A stretch of DNA of 30,118 nucleotides. It comes from a virus. Each line of letters starts with the position of its first letter. The first letter of the stretch is position 1. The translations under genes were made by a program, and so were the position numbers. The DNA is taken from IMG/VR virus record IMGVR_UViG_3300047564_000582, positions 1 to 30,118 of that record; one strand, written 5' to 3'. This document shows, piece by piece, positions 1-7,017 of this stretch. The notes beneath the pieces are model-generated. The model was not told the DNA's origin. It searched no databases and worked only from the letters and a program-made list of their open reading frames with translations.

Positions 1-1
1 T

Positions 2-223
2 TTAAAAGCAGTTGTAACTGAAGATTCCGATACTCCACCTGTGTTGAAAAAAGGTTCAAAAGGTGAGTGGGTAAAGAAGATGCAAAAAGTTCTTGGAGCA
101 GCACAGGATGGTGATTTTGGCCCAGGCACTGAAAAAGCTGTAAAAGCATGGCAGGAAAAAAATGGACTTACACCAGATGGTGTTGTTGGTCCTAAAACTC
201 TAGCAAAGATGGGTATAAAATAA
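2..223 (+). CDS. Peptidoglycan-binding domain, C-terminal end of a truncated cell-wall hydrolase
   Basis: The reading frame is open to the left edge, so this is the 3' end of a longer gene. A GTG at 41 is in frame but has no reason to be the start. The visible residues form one compact repeat of the PG_binding_1 type: a KKGSKGEWVKKMQ segment, then a DGDFGPGTEKAVKAWQ helix, then GLTPDGVVGPKTLAKMG. That family binds murein and usually sits at one end of phage endolysins or virion hydrolases. The catalytic part is outside the window, so lysozyme, amidase or peptidase activity cannot be decided. The following holin-like and spanin genes support an endolysin. The stop TAA shares one base with the next ATG (TAATG), suggesting coupled translation. 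Confidence 0.8.
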   Translation, partial: LKAVVTEDSDTPPVLKKGSKGEWVKKMQKVLGAAQDGDFGPGTEKAVKAWQEKNGLTPDGVVGPKTLAKMGIK

Positions 224-489
224 TGTCAGAAGATGATATGAAAACAACCGACAACAGTTTACGGGATGCACACGAAGAACTGGTAAGACGTGGCGACAAA
301 CTAGCATCACACTTTACATATTGGTTTGCTTGGTTTTGGGGAATAGTTAGCGTAATATATTTCTTCTGCGTTACATTTTTCCCACTACCGCCAGATGGTG
401 TAAATTTTGCTAACATTATCTTAGGATTTTTGTTAGGTACAGCAGTGTCAACTATTATTAACTTCTTCTTCGGAGCAAGTGACAAGTGA
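223..489 (+). CDS. Small two-helix membrane protein, holin-like
   Basis: 88 residues. A charged N-terminus (about residues 1-30, rich in D, E, R, K) precedes two hydrophobic segments at roughly 31-52 and 63-83, separated by a short polar turn (PLPPDGVN). The end FFFGASDK resembles the FGSS-type tail seen in some small phage holins. Size, two membrane spans and position between a cell-wall-binding protein and a spanin pair fit a holin, which would permeabilise the inner membrane to release endolysin. There is no catalytic motif, and homology was not tested. It starts on the ATG of TAATG, coupled to the upstream gene. Confidence 0.6.
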   Translation: MSEDDMKTTDNSLRDAHEELVRRGDKLASHFTYWFAWFWGIVSVIYFFCVTFFPLPPDGVNFANIILGFLLGTAVSTIINFFFGASDK

Positions 490-518
490 CACAGGGAAGA
501 ACATTTGGAGTTTAAATC

Positions 519-998
519 ATGAGCAAAATTCTAATTGGCATTATCTTAATAATGGGTTTGGGAGGATATTTGTATTACAAAGATACTCAAAAACGCATGG
601 CCATTTTAATAGAAAATAATGCACAATTAGAAATTGCCGTGGCAACAAATGAACAAGCAATAGCCAGTCTACAAGCCGATTATGCCGCAGCTCAGGCTGA
701 AAACCAGAGAATCAATGCGGAGTATGCAGAAATACGCAGACAAAACAACAGATTGTCAAGTAGACTTAGCGAAATTGATCTAGGATTAATTGCTGCTGAA
801 AAGCCCGATAGTATTGAACGTGCCGTAAATAGAGGCACAGTAAACGCAGGTAGATGCTTTGAAATACTATCGGGTTCACCATTAACGGAGACAGAATTAA
901 ATGCAACAGATGGCGAAAGTTTTAACAAAGAGTGTCCTTGGCTTTGGCCTGGTCCTAACACTGGCGGCGTGCAGCAACCCGCTGCCCCAGCTAATTAG
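519..998 (+). CDS. Inner-membrane spanin (Rz-like)
   Basis: 159 residues with one N-terminal membrane helix (about 4-21, GIILIMGLGGYLYY in its core), followed by a long Q/A/E/N-rich helical region (about 25-90) with coiled-coil character, then a periplasmic tail that is proline-rich at the end. This is the i-spanin architecture: an inner-membrane anchor plus a coiled-coil rod that contacts an outer-membrane lipoprotein. The gene for a lipoprotein starts inside it at 901 in the +1 frame, the classical Rz/Rz1 overlap. GGAG at 507-510 lies 8 bases before the ATG. Two cysteines in the tail (near residues 113 and 139) could support disulfide-linked dimers; that is inference. Confidence 0.72.
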   Translation: MSKILIGIILIMGLGGYLYYKDTQKRMAILIENNAQLEIAVATNEQAIASLQADYAAAQAENQRINAEYAEIRRQNNRLSSRLSEIDLGLIAAEKPDSIERAVNRGTVNAGRCFEILSGSPLTETELNATDGESFNKECPWLWPGPNTGGVQQPAAPAN

Positions 999-1302
999 TG
1001 TAAGTGCCAAACCAATTGAAAAACCTACACTGACACTTCCACCTGTGGATGAACTAAATCTTCGTCCAATTGAATGGATTATTATCAACGAATCCAATTT
1101 AGATGCAAAAGTTGCTGAACTCAAAGCAGGTGGCAGACCACTGGCTATGTTTGTTCTTACAGGCGACGGATACGAAAACCTGGGCATGAATTTCAGTGAT
1201 ATTCGTGCCTTGGTACAACAACAGCAAGCAATTATTGTTGCTTATCAAAACTATTATCAGAAGGCAGAAACTGCTATGGATAATGCTGTAGCAAGCGAAT
1301 AA
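901..1302 (+). CDS. Outer-membrane lipoprotein spanin (Rz1-like), overlapping the i-spanin
   Basis: 133 residues. The N-terminus has lysines, a hydrophobic stretch and a lipobox (LTLAAC, Cys24 from the first Met), so the mature protein should be a lipoprotein beginning CSNPLPQ. The first 98 bases lie inside the i-spanin gene in another frame. The middle is proline-rich, and the C-terminal half (GDGYENLGMNFSDIRALVQQ onwards) is helical and Q-rich. It is longer than classical Rz1 proteins (about 60 residues). GGAG at 887-890 lies 10 bases before ATG 901; Met4 at 910 is an alternative start. Paired with the preceding protein, it would fuse inner and outer membranes at the end of lysis. Confidence 0.72.
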   Translation: MQQMAKVLTKSVLGFGLVLTLAACSNPLPQLISVSAKPIEKPTLTLPPVDELNLRPIEWIIINESNLDAKVAELKAGGRPLAMFVLTGDGYENLGMNFSDIRALVQQQQAIIVAYQNYYQKAETAMDNAVASE

Positions 1303-1305
1303 ATA
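1298..1305 (+). promoter_or_regulatory. Candidate T4-type late promoter element
   Basis: AATAAATA sits at the end of the lipoprotein gene, 21 bases before the ATG at 1327. It matches the T4 late consensus TATAAATA at seven of eight positions and lies in one of the few short gaps. A single short AT-rich match in an AT-rich genome is weak evidence; the position ahead of a new gene is the main support. Confidence 0.3.
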
Positions 1306-1326
1306 CACATACACTGAGGGCAAAAC

Positions 1327-1641
1327 ATGTGGGAAATGATTGATAGAATGTTTGGCGATACATTGTGGATTTACACAAGTATCGGTGGTGCATTAGTAGG
1401 TGCAGCATTTTTAGCATACTTTAAAGACACGAGAGCAGGTCTTTGGAGTTATGCTAAACTTGATCAATTTTTAGATTACCTTATAGCACGTTGGGGACTA
1501 ACATGGTTAGAACAACCTGACGATGCATGGCGTAAAAAATACCCACATGTTACTCGTAAAATAGATGAGCTAGAAGCTCGCATTGCAAATCTTGAGGGAG
1601 ATAAAAATGGCAAGAGCACCAAGAAAACCAAAAACACTTGA
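1327..1641 (+). CDS. Small single-span membrane protein of the lysis region
   Basis: 104 residues with one hydrophobic helix near residues 11-32 (LWIYTSIGGALVGAAFLAYF), a Trp-rich stretch (GLWSY, RWGLTWLEQPDDAW) and a C-terminal charged helix with coiled-coil character (KIDELEARIANLEGDK) ending in a lysine-rich tail. No enzyme motif is visible. GAGG at 1316-1319 lies 7 bases before the ATG. It overlaps the next gene by 35 bases. Placement directly after the spanins suggests a membrane role in lysis or its timing (antiholin, accessory holin), but that is context only. I do not recognise the family. Confidence 0.6.
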   Translation: MWEMIDRMFGDTLWIYTSIGGALVGAAFLAYFKDTRAGLWSYAKLDQFLDYLIARWGLTWLEQPDDAWRKKYPHVTRKIDELEARIANLEGDKNGKSTKKTKNT

Positions 1642-1984
1642 AAACGGAAGTTCGTTTGAACATCTCGACACTGACGGCGATGGTATAATCACAGATGAAG
1701 AAATGGCAAGAGCCAAAGAACTTGCAGAGTTTGAACACAAGCGTAGAATGCTTGACAACGAAGATAAGAAAGAAGATCAAATCCGTGCAATGGCATGGTT
1801 TGCACTATGGGGTATGCTACTATATCCGCTGATGATATTAGCAACCAGTTTCTTTGATGTAGGCGATGCTGCTACAATTATCGGTGACATTGCACCTACT
1901 TACTTTGTGGCTATTGCTGGTTTGGTTGCAGCCTTCTTTGGTGCAACAGCATATATGAAGAAAAACAGCAGCGACGACGAGTAA
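1607..1984 (+). CDS. Membrane protein with an N-terminal EF-hand loop
   Basis: 125 residues. The start at 1607 is chosen over 1583 because GAGGGAG (1594-1600) precedes it. Residues about 20-31 read DTDGDGIITDEE, a complete canonical EF-hand loop (acidic residues at positions 1, 3 and 5, Gly at 6, Ile at 8, Glu at 12). A charged helix follows (about 32-60), then two hydrophobic spans (about 64-82 and 95-117) and a short acidic tail. The sequence predicts Ca2+ binding in the cytoplasm or periplasm coupled to a two-helix membrane domain. With no second EF-hand, it may pair by dimerising. Role unknown; the position favours lysis control. Confidence 0.65.
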   Translation: MARAPRKPKTLENGSSFEHLDTDGDGIITDEEMARAKELAEFEHKRRMLDNEDKKEDQIRAMAWFALWGMLLYPLMILATSFFDVGDAATIIGDIAPTYFVAIAGLVAAFFGATAYMKKNSSDDE

Positions 1985-2002
1985 TCGCAATCAATAATAG
2001 TG

Positions 2003-2037
2003 AATGGTCCATACGATAAGTAAATGTATGGACCATT
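2003..2037 (+). promoter_or_regulatory. Perfect 12-bp hairpin spanning the dnaJ start
   Basis: The arm AATGGTCCATAC (2003-2014) and its exact reverse complement GTATGGACCATT (2026-2037) flank an 11-base loop. Both possible dnaJ start codons lie in the arms (ATG 2004 in the left, ATG 2028 in the right), and no clear Shine-Dalgarno site is seen. A T-rich but interrupted stretch follows (ATTATTCTATTTT). It may be a start-sequestering mRNA structure or a weak terminator. Confidence 0.6.
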
Positions 2038-2855
2038 ATTCTATTTTAGGGGTGCCCAAAACTGCAACCCCAGAAGAAATAAAACAAGCATATAAGAAGA
2101 AAGTCAAGGAACATCATCCTGACCGAGGCGGCGATGAAGAACACTTCAAGCGCATAAACGAAGCTTATGAAATACTAAGCAACAGTGACAAACGAACAGT
2201 ATACGATAATCCAAATCCAGGATTTAACTTTACTAGCCAAGATTTTGGTCAAGGGTTTAACCCGTTTGCCAACTCGCCGTTTGGCGATGTATTTGGTCAG
2301 CAGTTTGGCTTTAATCGAACTCCCCGTAATAGAGATATTACACTTGCTGCAAGTTTAGATCTAGCAGACGTGATCACTGGAAAAAGTTTGATTATGCAGT
2401 ATACACTTAACAGTAGTAAGCTAGAAACTGTTACAGTAGATGTTCCAGCTGGTGCTAAACACGGAGATACTATACGTTATCAAGGATTGGGCGACGACGG
2501 CCACAGCCGCTATCCTAGAGGAGATCTTCTTGTAAAAATTAAAGTAAACAAGAAAAAAGATTGGGAACGTGATGGCAACAATTTAATCACTAGAAGAACA
2601 ATAAATGTATTTGACTTAATGCTAGGTTGTGCTATATTAGTTATAACATTAGATGGAAAAACAGTGAATCTTAAAATACCAAAAGGTACTCGTTCTGGTC
2701 AAATATTCAGTATTAACGGGTATGGTGTACCAGATCTAAACACAAAACAAAGAGGAAATCTTTACGTTGAAATACAAGCTGAAATACCTAAACTAGACGA
2801 CGAAGCAATCCTAAAAGAAATAGAAACTTTAAGAAATAAACTTTATACAAAATAA
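2028..2855 (+). CDS. dnaJ: DnaJ/CbpA-type co-chaperone without zinc-finger domain
   Basis: 275 residues from ATG 2028, which opens MDHYSILGV, the usual J-domain start; the in-frame ATG 2004 would add eight odd residues. The J-domain is at about 1-65, with the HPD triad at residues 30-32 and the ending INEAYEILSN. A short G/F-rich linker follows (FNFTSQDFGQGFNPF). Two beta-rich client-binding domains follow (about 100-270). The CxxCxGxG zinc repeats of class A DnaJ are absent, so it is class B-like. It should stimulate host DnaK ATPase and deliver substrates. The ClpA-like gene begins 9 bases downstream, implying joint expression. Confidence 0.9.
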   Translation: MDHYSILGVPKTATPEEIKQAYKKKVKEHHPDRGGDEEHFKRINEAYEILSNSDKRTVYDNPNPGFNFTSQDFGQGFNPFANSPFGDVFGQQFGFNRTPRNRDITLAASLDLADVITGKSLIMQYTLNSSKLETVTVDVPAGAKHGDTIRYQGLGDDGHSRYPRGDLLVKIKVNKKKDWERDGNNLITRRTINVFDLMLGCAILVITLDGKTVNLKIPKGTRSGQIFSINGYGVPDLNTKQRGNLYVEIQAEIPKLDDEAILKEIETLRNKLYTK

Positions 2856-2864
2856 GGAATAAAA

Positions 2865-5117
2865 ATGGTAGAACCTGGCAAAGAGCTAACGTTAGTTTTT
2901 GACAAAGCAGTAAATGATGCTAAAAAACTGCAACATGAATATGTAACACTTGAACATCTAGTGTATGCTATGTTCTGCGAAGAAAACTTTGTTAAAATGA
3001 TTAATATGTATGGCGGTGATGTAGATTATGTCAAAGCCAATATTGAACATCATTTGAAAACACAGTGTGACGATATCAAAACAGATATGGTCAAATATAA
3101 GCCTAAAAAAACACAAACAGTTGAGCGTGTTCTTAATCGTGCGTTTACACAAGTATTGTTTGCTGGACGTAATAATATTGAACTGGCTGATGTATTACTC
3201 AGCGCACTCAGTGAAAAGAAAAGTATTGCTGTTTACTATCTAGAAAAGGGTGGTATTGAACGTCCTAAGTTTAGTGATTTTGTTAACTCAGAGTTTGATG
3301 AGTTTTTGGCAGAAGAAGCCGCAGAAGAGATTGCGCCCGAAGTTCGCAAAGCTCTACGCAGTTTTACTGTTGATCTTAATGAACAAGTTAAGAAAGGTAA
3401 GGTTGATCCTATCATTGGCAGAGAAGATGAGCTAGAAAGCCTAGCACTTGCACTAGGACGTAGATCAAAAAACAACGTACTGCTAGTAGGTGATCCGGGT
3501 GTTGGTAAGACTGCTATTGCAGAAGGACTTGCGTTTAACATTGTAAATGGTGCTGTTCCAGAGTTCTTAAAAGACTATAAAGTATACAACCTAGATATCG
3601 GTGCTATGCTGGCTGGGTCTAAGTATAGAGGTGACTTTGAAGAACGTTTTAAGCTGGTTCTACAAGGGTTAACCAAACAAGGCAAAACTATCATGTTTGT
3701 AGACGAAGCACACATGATGAATGGTGCTGGTGCAGGCGGTAGTGGTAACTCAAACGATCTTGCTAACATGCTCAAGCCTGCTCTTACTAAAGGTGATTTA
3801 AAAGTTGTAGCATCGACCACCTGGGATGAATATCGCAAGTATTTTGAAAAAGATCGTGCGCTGATGCGCAGATTCCAGCGTGTAACTGTAAGTGAACCTA
3901 CTCCTGAAGTTACAAAAGATATTTTACGTGGACTTAAGAAGTATTACGAAGATTATCATAAAACTACAATCACAGAATCAGCCATTGAAGCTGCTGTTAA
4001 ACTGAGTGTAAAATATCAAAGTGATAAAAAGCTACCAGACAAAGCCATTGATCTTATTGACGTAGCTTGTGCTAGATTCAAACTGCGTGACGACTATGAA
4101 GGTGAAAAGGTAGTAAGCGAAGCTGAAGTTCAGTTCGAACTGGCTAAAATGGTGAATATGCCTGCTGAACAGGTTGCTGAAAAAGAAACAGAAAATCTCA
4201 AAAATCTTGAAACTAATCTCAAAGGTTCAGTATTTGGTCAAGACGATGCTATCGAAAGTATTGTTGACAAGATTCTTGTTAGTCAAGCAGGATTAAAGCC
4301 TGACGACAAACCTGTAGGCAGCTTTGTGTTTATGGGCCCAACTGGCACAGGTAAAACTGAGACTGCTAAACAATTGGCTAAGAATCTCGGTGTAAAGCTA
4401 GTGCGGTTTGACATGAGCGAATACATGGAGAAACACTCAGTAGCCAAGCTGATCGGTTCACCTCCAGGATATGTTGGCCATGAAGATAACGGCGGCCAGC
4501 TAATCACACGTCTACAAGAAAATCCTAACTGTGTGTTGTTGTTAGACGAGATTGAAAAAGCACATCCCGATGTAAGTCAGATCTTGCTACAGTTAATGGA
4601 CAACGGCAAAGTGACAGGGTCTAATGGCAAAGAAGCTGATGCTCGTAACTGTGTGCTAATCCTTACCACTAACCTAGGTGCTGCGCAAACAGAAAAGAAC
4701 AGCATTGGATTTGGTAGTGTAGAAGATAACACCTACGAAGATACAGAATTCAAACGTTTCTTTGCTCCGGAGTTTCGTAACAGACTTGATGGCGTAATCA
4801 CATTTGCTAAACTTGGCAAGCCGGTGATGATGAAGATTGTTGGCAAGTTCTTGCTTGAACTTAAAAACATGGTCATAGATAAAGATATTGCTATTACTGT
4901 TACTGACGATGCCCTTGACTATCTTGTAGACAAAGGATTTGATCCTAAGAATGGCGCTCGTCCTCTACAGCGTGTGATCGATAAAGAAATCAAACGTCCG
5001 CTAAGTCGTCAGATATTGTTTGGTGATCTAAAGAATGGCGGTAGTGTTGTTATTGATTTCCGTGAAGAAGAAATCAAGCTAGACGTTGTGGCAGAAGAAG
5101 AAAATGAAACAGTTTGA
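2865..5117 (+). CDS. clpA: ClpA-type double-AAA+ unfoldase
   Basis: 750 residues, close to bacterial ClpA. Order: Clp_N repeats (about 5-135); first AAA+ domain with Walker A GDPGVGKT (209-216) and Walker B FVDEAH (278-283) plus pore loop KYRG (253-256); second AAA+ domain with GPTGTGKT (491-498), LLLDEIEKAH (558-567) and pore loop GYVG (535-538); C-terminal small domain with GARPLQR. The ClpB-type middle coiled coil is absent. The loop KNSIGFGSVED (611-621) matches the position of the ClpP-docking IGL/IGF loop of ClpA/ClpX, so it may load substrates into host ClpP. AAGGA lies 6 bases before the start. Confidence 0.93.
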   Translation: MVEPGKELTLVFDKAVNDAKKLQHEYVTLEHLVYAMFCEENFVKMINMYGGDVDYVKANIEHHLKTQCDDIKTDMVKYKPKKTQTVERVLNRAFTQVLFAGRNNIELADVLLSALSEKKSIAVYYLEKGGIERPKFSDFVNSEFDEFLAEEAAEEIAPEVRKALRSFTVDLNEQVKKGKVDPIIGREDELESLALALGRRSKNNVLLVGDPGVGKTAIAEGLAFNIVNGAVPEFLKDYKVYNLDIGAMLAGSKYRGDFEERFKLVLQGLTKQGKTIMFVDEAHMMNGAGAGGSGNSNDLANMLKPALTKGDLKVVASTTWDEYRKYFEKDRALMRRFQRVTVSEPTPEVTKDILRGLKKYYEDYHKTTITESAIEAAVKLSVKYQSDKKLPDKAIDLIDVACARFKLRDDYEGEKVVSEAEVQFELAKMVNMPAEQVAEKETENLKNLETNLKGSVFGQDDAIESIVDKILVSQAGLKPDDKPVGSFVFMGPTGTGKTETAKQLAKNLGVKLVRFDMSEYMEKHSVAKLIGSPPGYVGHEDNGGQLITRLQENPNCVLLLDEIEKAHPDVSQILLQLMDNGKVTGSNGKEADARNCVLILTTNLGAAQTEKNSIGFGSVEDNTYEDTEFKRFFAPEFRNRLDGVITFAKLGKPVMMKIVGKFLLELKNMVIDKDIAITVTDDALDYLVDKGFDPKNGARPLQRVIDKEIKRPLSRQILFGDLKNGGSVVIDFREEEIKLDVVAEEENETV

Positions 5118-5784
5118 AACTACAAAACTGTTTTATAACAAATACGCTTACAAGGTAGTAATACAAAGTGATCTTACCAGTATCTTTGCCAGTTATCAAG
5201 GCAAAGATCATGCTAGAAAGATTATAGAAAAGCTAGAAGCTGATCGTAAGGCTGGCAAAGATCTTTATATACAGAAGTGGCGCGGTGAAAATCGCGTCAG
5301 CATTCACACTCTAGAACAAGCAAGAAACATATACGACAGCTTGCAAATGTACGCTGATCACAGAGTACGAGCAGAATATTCTTACAGCTTGACAGTCTAC
5401 ACAAACACAGAAGAACTAGTAAATCGTTTAGAAAAAACTGTAAAATATAATGTCAAGGAAGTATGGCGTCCACGCAAAGGAATAATTGAGTTTCTTACAT
5501 CTAATATAGAAACAGCCGTAATCAAAACTGCCATGCCTTATGAGTTTAGAGTTTATTTTAAGGGTGGCACCGTTGATTCTAGTTTTGCTCTTTGGCTAGA
5601 AAAAAACACAGACAAAAGCCGTGTAGGATCATCTACTCTTGCTACTATTGCTAGAGGCGGATATGTTAGTGGTAACTATTTTTACATAAAAAACGAAAAA
5701 GTATTAACTATGATCCGCATGTTAGTGGGTCACAATATCAGAAAAGTAGAACGATTAGTCTACATTGAAGATATTGATAAATAG
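5104..5784 (+). CDS. Conserved phage protein of unknown function
   Basis: 226 residues from ATG 5104 (MKQFETTKLF), which overlaps the ClpA gene by 14 bases; a GTG at 5086 is also in frame. The protein is basic, mixed alpha/beta and soluble, without membrane segments or recognisable catalytic motifs. It contains two similar-looking halves, each with Y/V-rich strands followed by a basic R/K patch (WRGENRVSIHT; EVWRPRKGIIEF; the C-terminus is also rich in R/V). RNA or DNA binding is conceivable from the charge, but I do not recognise a family. Coupling to clpA suggests expression with the chaperone genes. Confidence 0.65.
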   Translation: MKQFETTKLFYNKYAYKVVIQSDLTSIFASYQGKDHARKIIEKLEADRKAGKDLYIQKWRGENRVSIHTLEQARNIYDSLQMYADHRVRAEYSYSLTVYTNTEELVNRLEKTVKYNVKEVWRPRKGIIEFLTSNIETAVIKTAMPYEFRVYFKGGTVDSSFALWLEKNTDKSRVGSSTLATIARGGYVSGNYFYIKNEKVLTMIRMLVGHNIRKVERLVYIEDIDK

Positions 5785-5788
5785 TTGT

Positions 5789-6130
5789 ATGTCAGCAAAT
5801 AGTGAAATAATATTATCAAACAACACATACTTGGGCAACGGGAGCGCACAGACGGTCACAGGCACCAAGTATAAAGGCGACGGTTATTACGGTCGTGCAG
5901 ATGGTTTTCATACTGTGCAGTACAGCTTCAGCATATTTACAGGAACTGTAAACATACAGGCTACACTTGCAGTGGACCCTCAAGAAGCAGATTGGTTCAC
6001 TGTTCATACCTATACAGCAACTAATGAAAACGACAGTAAAATCGCAAATTTTACAGGCAACTACGTTTGGGTCAGAGCCGTTGTGATCTACACAGGCGGC
6101 ACAATCAATAGTATAGTATTGAATCATTAA
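5789..6130 (+). CDS. Small beta-rich protein, probable virion component
   Basis: 113 residues from ATG 5789; a TTG at 5765 would add eight residues and overlap the previous gene. The sequence is dominated by alternating strand-like segments, aromatic and Thr-rich (YYGRADGFHTVQYSFSIF, GTVNIQATLAVDP, DWFTVHTYTAT, YVWVRAVVIYTGGTIN) with almost no helix or lysine-rich stretch. This looks like a single beta-sandwich of the kind found in tail, neck or capsid decoration proteins of marine myophages. The ending VRAVVIYTGGTI is reminiscent of phage structural beta domains. A structural role is inferred from fold-like pattern and neighbours, not from a tested match. Confidence 0.6.
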   Translation: MSANSEIILSNNTYLGNGSAQTVTGTKYKGDGYYGRADGFHTVQYSFSIFTGTVNIQATLAVDPQEADWFTVHTYTATNENDSKIANFTGNYVWVRAVVIYTGGTINSIVLNH

Positions 6131-6139
6131 GGTAACAAC

Positions 6140-6700
6140 ATGAAACATTTTGTAAGAGTAGTAATGGAAAAACGAGAAGATGCAGCACTGTTAGATGAAA
6201 GCATTTTCTCCGACCAATCAATATACGAAACTGAACAAAATACTACAGTTTACGAAATAGCACTACCACGTCAGTTATCAGAACAAGAATCAGACGAATA
6301 CGCTAATAGACTAGCAGCATATATGTTTGAACAGGGTTACGAAGACTTTGATATTGAAATCTCTGCAGAAGATCAAGATATAGAAGAAGAAACTTACGAC
6401 GGCGATGAGTTTTTCGAAGCATACGGAGTTATGTGGTTCAATGAGGATGATGTTTTAGACGAAGCTGAGTATCAGGGACGCAAAGTGCCACTTGGCAAAC
6501 CCATGCGTGGCGATGTTAAGAAGTTTAAAGTATATGTAAAAAATCCCAGTGGTAACATAGTTAAAGTAAACTTTGGTGATCCAAACATGAAGATCAAGAA
6601 GTCAAATCCTGCACGTAGACGCAGTTTCCGTGCTAGACACAACTGTGACAATCCAGGACCTCGTACAAAGGCTCGTTACTGGAGTTGCAGAAAGTGGTAA
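6140..6700 (+). CDS. Conserved virion-type protein with basic Cys/Arg-rich C-terminus
   Basis: 186 residues. The N-terminal two thirds are strongly acidic (many D/E, about 15-105). A strand-rich middle (VKKFKVYVKNPSGNIVKVNF) follows. A basic C-terminal block (RRRSFRARHNCDNPGPRTKA, then RYWSCRKW) ends the protein. That last block is a signature I recall in many marine T4-like phage proteins, some of them fused to prohead-protease or core proteins; its function is not established. Two cysteines in the basic block could bind metal. AAGGTAA lies just before the ATG. Virion assembly is the likely context. Confidence 0.65.
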   Translation: MKHFVRVVMEKREDAALLDESIFSDQSIYETEQNTTVYEIALPRQLSEQESDEYANRLAAYMFEQGYEDFDIEISAEDQDIEEETYDGDEFFEAYGVMWFNEDDVLDEAEYQGRKVPLGKPMRGDVKKFKVYVKNPSGNIVKVNFGDPNMKIKKSNPARRRSFRARHNCDNPGPRTKARYWSCRKW

Positions 6701-7017
6701 AGTTAGTCGAGTTTGAGAAAAAGGAAATACCCTTTGACGTAGTAGAAGACGTTGCCATCTATATGCGTAACGATCCTATAGTTTATCGCAAAAGTCTTTT
6801 TCCTGCTATTGTGCGTATGAAAGATATACACGACGGTGGCAAAAGTCCTGTACCAGAGCGTTGTTTAGGCGAAGTTGTAGACCGTGCAATGAACAGCTAT
6901 TGTGAAAAATACAAACTAGGATCTCCGCAGAATGTGTTTAAAAAAGGCGACAGAGAAGCTATTATACAAAAACTGTTTTCAGAAGAACTAACACAGATAC
7001 GCAGAGGTGCTTACTGA
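6694..7017 (+). CDS. Conserved hypothetical protein with GTG start
   Basis: 107 residues from GTG 6694, chosen because GGAG at 6681-6684 lies 9 bases upstream; TTG 6685 would sit directly against that site. It overlaps the preceding gene by 7 bases and shares one base with the next (TGATG). The protein is mostly helical with charged surfaces (DVVEDVAIYMRNDPIVYRKS, DREAIIQKLFSEELTQIRRG). No catalytic motif is seen. Its fixed place before the ligase-like gene suggests head or core assembly, but I do not recognise a named function. Confidence 0.6.
   Translation: MVKLVEFEKKEIPFDVVEDVAIYMRNDPIVYRKSLFPAIVRMKDIHDGGKSPVPERCLGEVVDRAMNSYCEKYKLGSPQNVFKKGDREAIIQKLFSEELTQIRRGAY

Noticed and set aside
2004-2027. 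ATG 2004 as dnaJ start
   Set aside because: It adds MVHTISKC ahead of the standard J-domain start MDHYSILGV and lacks a ribosome site; kept only as an alternative.
5776-5783. GATAAATA as a late promoter
   Set aside because: It ends only 5 bases before ATG 5789, so transcription would start past the start codon; it is simply the Asp-Lys-stop end of the preceding gene.
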